From Emiliania huxleyi CCMP1516 (taxonomy: Eukaryota > Haptophyta > Isochrysidales > Noelaerhabdaceae): a stretch of DNA of 64,000 nucleotides. The stretch lies in the NCBI RefSeq assembly GCF_000372725.1, contig NW_005199305.1, forward strand, positions 2,428 through 66,427. Reading direction: 5' to 3'. Of this stretch, positions 61,018-64,000 are shown piece by piece; the first letter of the stretch is position 1, and every line of letters starts with the position of its first letter. The notes beneath the pieces were generated by a model. The model had not been told where the DNA came from. It saw only the letters and a list, made by a program, of their open reading frames with translations, and ran no database searches. The position numbers and the translations under genes were made by a program.

Positions 61018-62256
61018 TCAGCTGGCCGCGACGGCGAATGTCGATCGCAGCGCCTTGAGCGCCTTGCCGGCGCGGCGCCACTCGTCGGGGAAGGCGTCCA
61101 CTACCGCTCGTGGATCTCGTAGAGCGAGAGGACGAGGAGCGCCGCCCGGCCGCGCGCGAGCCGCCGCGGGGAAGAGCGAGTGGCTTGCCGGCGACCACGG
61201 CGCCGCCGCCCGCCGGATCAGCGCCGCCGCCTCGCCCTCGCTGCCCGCGGCGCGCCGCAGCGGCGTCGGCTCGCCCTCGTGCAAGCTTGCGCCGCTGCGC
61301 AGGAGGGAGGTGGCGCGGGCGGCGGTGAGGGTCTCAAGGTGCGCGAGCGGCGTCCAGCCGCGGCTGGCGACCAGCCAGGCGGCGAGGTCGGCGTGGCCTT
61401 CTTCGGTTGCAATCTCCTCGGGCGTGCCGAAGGGCGTAGCGGCGCGGGAGGCGCCGTAGGAGGAGAGGAGCTTGGCGACCTCGAGGTGGCCGTCCTGGCA
61501 CGCCGCGAACAGCGGCGTGGCGCCTTGCTCATCGGCCTGGTCGATCGCCGCGCCAGCCACGCGGAGCAGCCGGGCGATCTCGAGGTGGCCGTTGAAGCAT
61601 GCCATGATCAGCGGCGTGGCGCCGCTCTGCTTGGCTTGGTTGATCGCCGCGCCAGCCTCGAGGAGCAGCCGGGCGATCTCGAGGTGGCCGTTGAAGCATG
61701 CCATGATCAGCGGCGTGGCGCCGTCGTTGCGGGCTTGGTTGACCGCCGCGCCAGCGTCGCGCAGCAGCTGGACGCACTCGAGGCGGCCCTCCTGGCACGC
61801 CGCGAACAGCGGCGTGCGGCCTTCGGCGTCTGCATGAGCCACCGCCGCGCCAGCCTCGAGAAGCAGTCGGGCGATCTCGAGGTGGCCCTTGTCGCACGCG
61901 ATGGACAGCGGCGTGACGCCTCTGGGGTCTGCTTGGTTGGTCGCCGCGCCAGCCTCGCGGAGCAGCCGGGCGCACTCGAGGTGGCCCTGGAGGCACGCAA
62001 TATACAGCGCGGAAGCGCCGCCGCTAGTCGTCGCCCCGACGCTCGCGCCGCCTGCCAGCAGCAGCCGCACCGCCTCGGCCTGCCCGTGCCGAGCGGCCCA
62101 GGTGAGCAGCGTGTCCTGCTTCTCGGTGTCGTGCCGCGCGTCGAGCTGGGCCGCGAGCGACGTGCCGCGCGTCCGCCGCCCGGAGAGGAAGGCGCGCAGC
62201 CAGGCCAGGTCGCCCCGAGCCAGGTCGGCGAGCTTGGTTGGGAGGGCGCCGCTCAT
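61018..62256 (-). CDS. Ankyrin-repeat protein A7 with altered C-terminus
   Basis: Single exon, 412 aa, ATG at 62256 (MSGALPTKLADLARGDLAWL) with the leader box. About eight ankyrin repeats, including one with AVAHADAEG as in A1. After HSLFPAAARAR the frame differs from all paralogues by a short insertion (CGGCCGGGCGG against CGGGCGG, near 61148-61158). It reads PGGAPRPLALRDPRAVVDAF and ends KALKALRSTFAVAAS. The family frame stops at EIHER followed by TAG. The last 80 bases are not related to A2-A6. Either a decaying gene or a working one with a replaced tail. Confidence 0.75.
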   Translation of the reverse strand: MSGALPTKLADLARGDLAWLRAFLSGRRTRGTSLAAQLDARHDTEKQDTLLTWAARHGQAEAVRLLLAGGASVGATTSGGASALYIACLQGHLECARLLREAGAATNQADPRGVTPLSIACDKGHLEIARLLLEAGAAVAHADAEGRTPLFAACQEGRLECVQLLRDAGAAVNQARNDGATPLIMACFNGHLEIARLLLEAGAAINQAKQSGATPLIMACFNGHLEIARLLRVAGAAIDQADEQGATPLFAACQDGHLEVAKLLSSYGASRAATPFGTPEEIATEEGHADLAAWLVASRGWTPLAHLETLTAARATSLLRSGASLHEGEPTPLRRAAGSEGEAAALIRRAAAPWSPASHSLFPAAARARPGGAPRPLALRDPRAVVDAFPDEWRRAGKALKALRSTFAVAAS

Positions 62257-62596
62257 GCCGCCAGAAAGAAGAAAAACTCTGCGAATCCGGGCAGCGCCCG
62301 GAGAAAAAAAAGGCGAGGCGGTGTGCCACGGAGGGAGCAGCGGTGTTCGTTGCGTCTCTTGAGGGGGGGGGGGGGGTGGATCCTGCTTGTGCTTTTGTGT
62401 GTCCATTGGTCAGAATATGTGTGCGTCACTGTGTGGCGGTGTGGCCGATTTATTTTCGATTTCGTACAGATACAGACTCTCCTCACACTCAGGCGCTCAC
62501 ACCGGGTTGAAGCTCACTCGATCTGGCAGCACATCTAGCCACCACTTCAGCAACAAGGATTGCTGCACTCGCTCATCCCTCCTCTCTACGTGTACG
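62257..62596. other. Region between A7 and the armadillo-type gene
   Basis: G-run 62363-62377. The A7 leader box is at 62257-62278. No gene recognised. Confidence 0.45.
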
Positions 62597-63631
62597 TCAC
62601 GGCAGATCTGCGCAAACCTCCGACGAGGAACTGCGGGAGAGCCCTGCGGTTACCTCCGCCGCTGAGGAATCATGGGAGAGCGCTGAGGAGGAGAATCGAG
62701 CACTGTCCCACCCTCCCCACCCGCCGCTCCAGCGCGGAAAGCTTCCCAGCCGGGGCAACTGCGTCGCGGGCGCCTTTCCGAAGGTCACCCGCTTTTCCGT
62801 CCTCTCTGGCGTTGGAGAGAGGCCCTTGAGGTTCTGGAGGATCGCAGCGACCACGCCGTTGCAGCACCCCGGCGCCTGCAGTGAGCCAATCACCACGTCG
62901 ACCGCGCCCGCGTCGACCGCCCTCTGCCTGCGGACCGAGACGGCTGCGTCGGGGCCGACCGTCAGCTTGAAGAGGACGGATGCGCCTCCCCCCTGCACGC
63001 CGGCTTCGTGCGGGAGAAACCTCATGGCAGCCACGACCGCCTCGATTGCTCCCGCCTCGACCGCGCGCTGCTTTCGTTCGAGATCCTCGCTCTCGATGCC
63101 AAGAGCAAGGTTGTCTAGCGCCTGGCAGCCTCCCCCCTGTACACCCACATCTTCGTGAGCCTCCATCGCAGCCACGATGGCCTCGATCGCACCCGCATCG
63201 GCCGCCCGCCACAAGCACGACATGCCATCGATACCGCCAGTGAGCTTGGACAGCGCCCAGCAACCCTCTTCCTGAACGGCCTGCACCTGGCGGTGCGCCA
63301 GCATTGCAGCCACGACTGCCTCCAAAGCTCCCGTGTCAGCGACTGGAGGCGCAAGGGCCACCGGATTCGTGTCGGCAGCAACCGCGAGTTCACCAAGCCG
63401 TCTGCAGCACGCACTGGCCGCCGCCGCGTTGCCAATAAAAGCTTGCAACGAAGCCACAACTTCATCCGGCGACAGCGCATTCCCGTTGTGCAGCTGCGAT
63501 ATCAGCCGAAGTGCCTCGGGCATTGCGTTGAGCCTACCCGTCGACAGCCGACGCTCGTACTCGGTCTGCTGGTGGAAGAGCTCTGCCACGTCGGCCTCCA
63601 CAACCGGATCCAAGACGTCCTCCGGGACCAT
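62597..63631 (-). CDS. Armadillo-type repeat protein
   Basis: Single-exon frame, 344 aa, ATG at 63631 (MVPEDVLDPVVEADVAELFH). At least four ARM-like repeats of about 42-45 residues with the pattern AGAIEAVVAAM-(x)8-VQ-x-x-GC-x-AL-x-x-L: ADTGALEAVVAAMLAHRQVQ, DAGAIEAIVAAMEAHEDVGV, EAGAIEAVVAAMRFLPHEAG, DAGAVDVVIGSLQAPGCCNG. The C-terminal 70 residues are Ser/Trp/Gly-rich (FPRWSGGWGGWD) and may run past the true end. Protein-protein scaffold; partners unknown. The start could be further upstream if an intron exists. Confidence 0.75.
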   Translation of the reverse strand: MVPEDVLDPVVEADVAELFHQQTEYERRLSTGRLNAMPEALRLISQLHNGNALSPDEVVASLQAFIGNAAAASACCRRLGELAVAADTNPVALAPPVADTGALEAVVAAMLAHRQVQAVQEEGCWALSKLTGGIDGMSCLWRAADAGAIEAIVAAMEAHEDVGVQGGGCQALDNLALGIESEDLERKQRAVEAGAIEAVVAAMRFLPHEAGVQGGGASVLFKLTVGPDAAVSVRRQRAVDAGAVDVVIGSLQAPGCCNGVVAAILQNLKGLSPTPERTEKRVTFGKAPATQLPRLGSFPRWSGGWGGWDSARFSSSALSHDSSAAEVTAGLSRSSSSEVCADLP

Positions 63632-64000
63632 GCAAACCGCGCGGCGGCCGCTATCCTTGCGTCCGTGGGCCTCGTGGTCAGAAGGGCGCAGATCCTAGTT
63701 CATTTCCACCGCCTTTCACGATCCACGAGGCGCTCACAGCGGGGGGTGGAACCCCCCAAACATAGATCCGAGCAGACTTATCGACATTCTCAGAAGAAAA
63801 GGATTGCACATCGAGGACATGCGACTGGTGACCAAGTTGGACCTCGATGGTACTGACTGGGAATTATCATTGGAGCACACACATACCTACCTCTTGGCGA
63901 CGCGGGTGCCGCCGAGATTGCCGTGGTGCTGCGCACCAGCAGGGTGCTCACCGACCTCAAGCTCAGCAACATGAACATCGGCCCCGAGGGTGTCAAGGCG
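63632..64000 (+). CDS. Leucine-rich-repeat protein, 5' part (runs off window)
   Basis: Near the end a plus-strand frame reads LGDAGAAEIAVVLRTSRVLT and DLKLSNMNIGPEGVKA up to base 64000, the ribonuclease-inhibitor type LRR (L..L.L..N.IG..G). Just upstream MRLVTKLDLDG (from about 63820) followed by GTACTG could be an earlier exon with its donor. The start and splice sites are not fixed. Bases 63632-63800 hold no other recognised feature. Confidence 0.45.

Overview
The window looks like nuclear DNA of a GC-rich, intron-bearing unicellular alga, most likely a haptophyte of the Emiliania/Chrysochromulina/Prymnesium kind. This is inference. The evidence is very high GC, short introns that often start with GC instead of GT, plastid-type leader peptides, hydroxyproline-type wall proteins, abundant ankyrin/NHL/BTB repeat proteins, and dense microsatellites. 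A run of 164 N marks a scaffold gap at 14046-14209.

Layout. 0-4.6 kb: two tandem ankyrin genes (A1 with introns, A2 intronless). 4.9-8.3: class I-like myosin (minus). 9.8-11.6: small Lys/Pro/Ala-rich, histone H1-tail-like protein whose introns are full of minisatellites. 12.1-16.2: divergent ankyrin pair A3 and A4 around the gap. 16.7-18.7: YoaK/DUF1275-type membrane protein. 19.7-20.5: proline-rich wall/membrane protein. 22.2-24.1: secreted acetamidase/formamidase family enzyme. 24.2-26.2: ankyrin fragment and gene A5. 26.5-28.1: 3' part of a LINE-like element. 28.1-30.1: broken 2-oxoglutarate oxygenase and a multipass membrane protein. 30.9-36: repeat-rich island with two sets of inverted repeats, a captured BTB fragment, a glutaredoxin gene and a small membrane protein. 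36.9-37.7: short-chain dehydrogenase. 39.1-40.0: truncated alpha-tubulin. 41.5-42.9: A6. 43.9-47.5: TOG/XMAP215-like microtubule protein. 49.1-52.6: ankyrin-kinase fusion. 53.0-54.2: plastid-leader membrane protein. 54.2-54.8: second LINE-like 3' end. 55.1-56.2: sulfotransferase-like. 57.0-58.2: RNase H2 subunit B with a PIP box. 59.0-60.7: NHL-BTB protein. 61.0-62.3: A7. 62.6-63.6: armadillo-type repeat protein. The end: start of a leucine-rich-repeat gene.

Themes. First, GC-AG introns are common and several can be fixed by homology (tubulin, ankyrin paralogues, formamidase, TOG protein). Second, many introns contain a 10-11 bp tandem array that starts at or near the 5' splice site, and several carry a copy of the preceding exon end or are bounded by direct repeats. 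This looks like introns made or enlarged by local duplication. Third, one ankyrin family has seven copies plus a fragment in 62 kb. Only A1 keeps introns, and A2-A7 share a leader, N-cap and C-terminal domain, so they look like a recent, possibly retroposed, expansion. There are no operons. All functions are by recognisable sequence motifs, not by database search.
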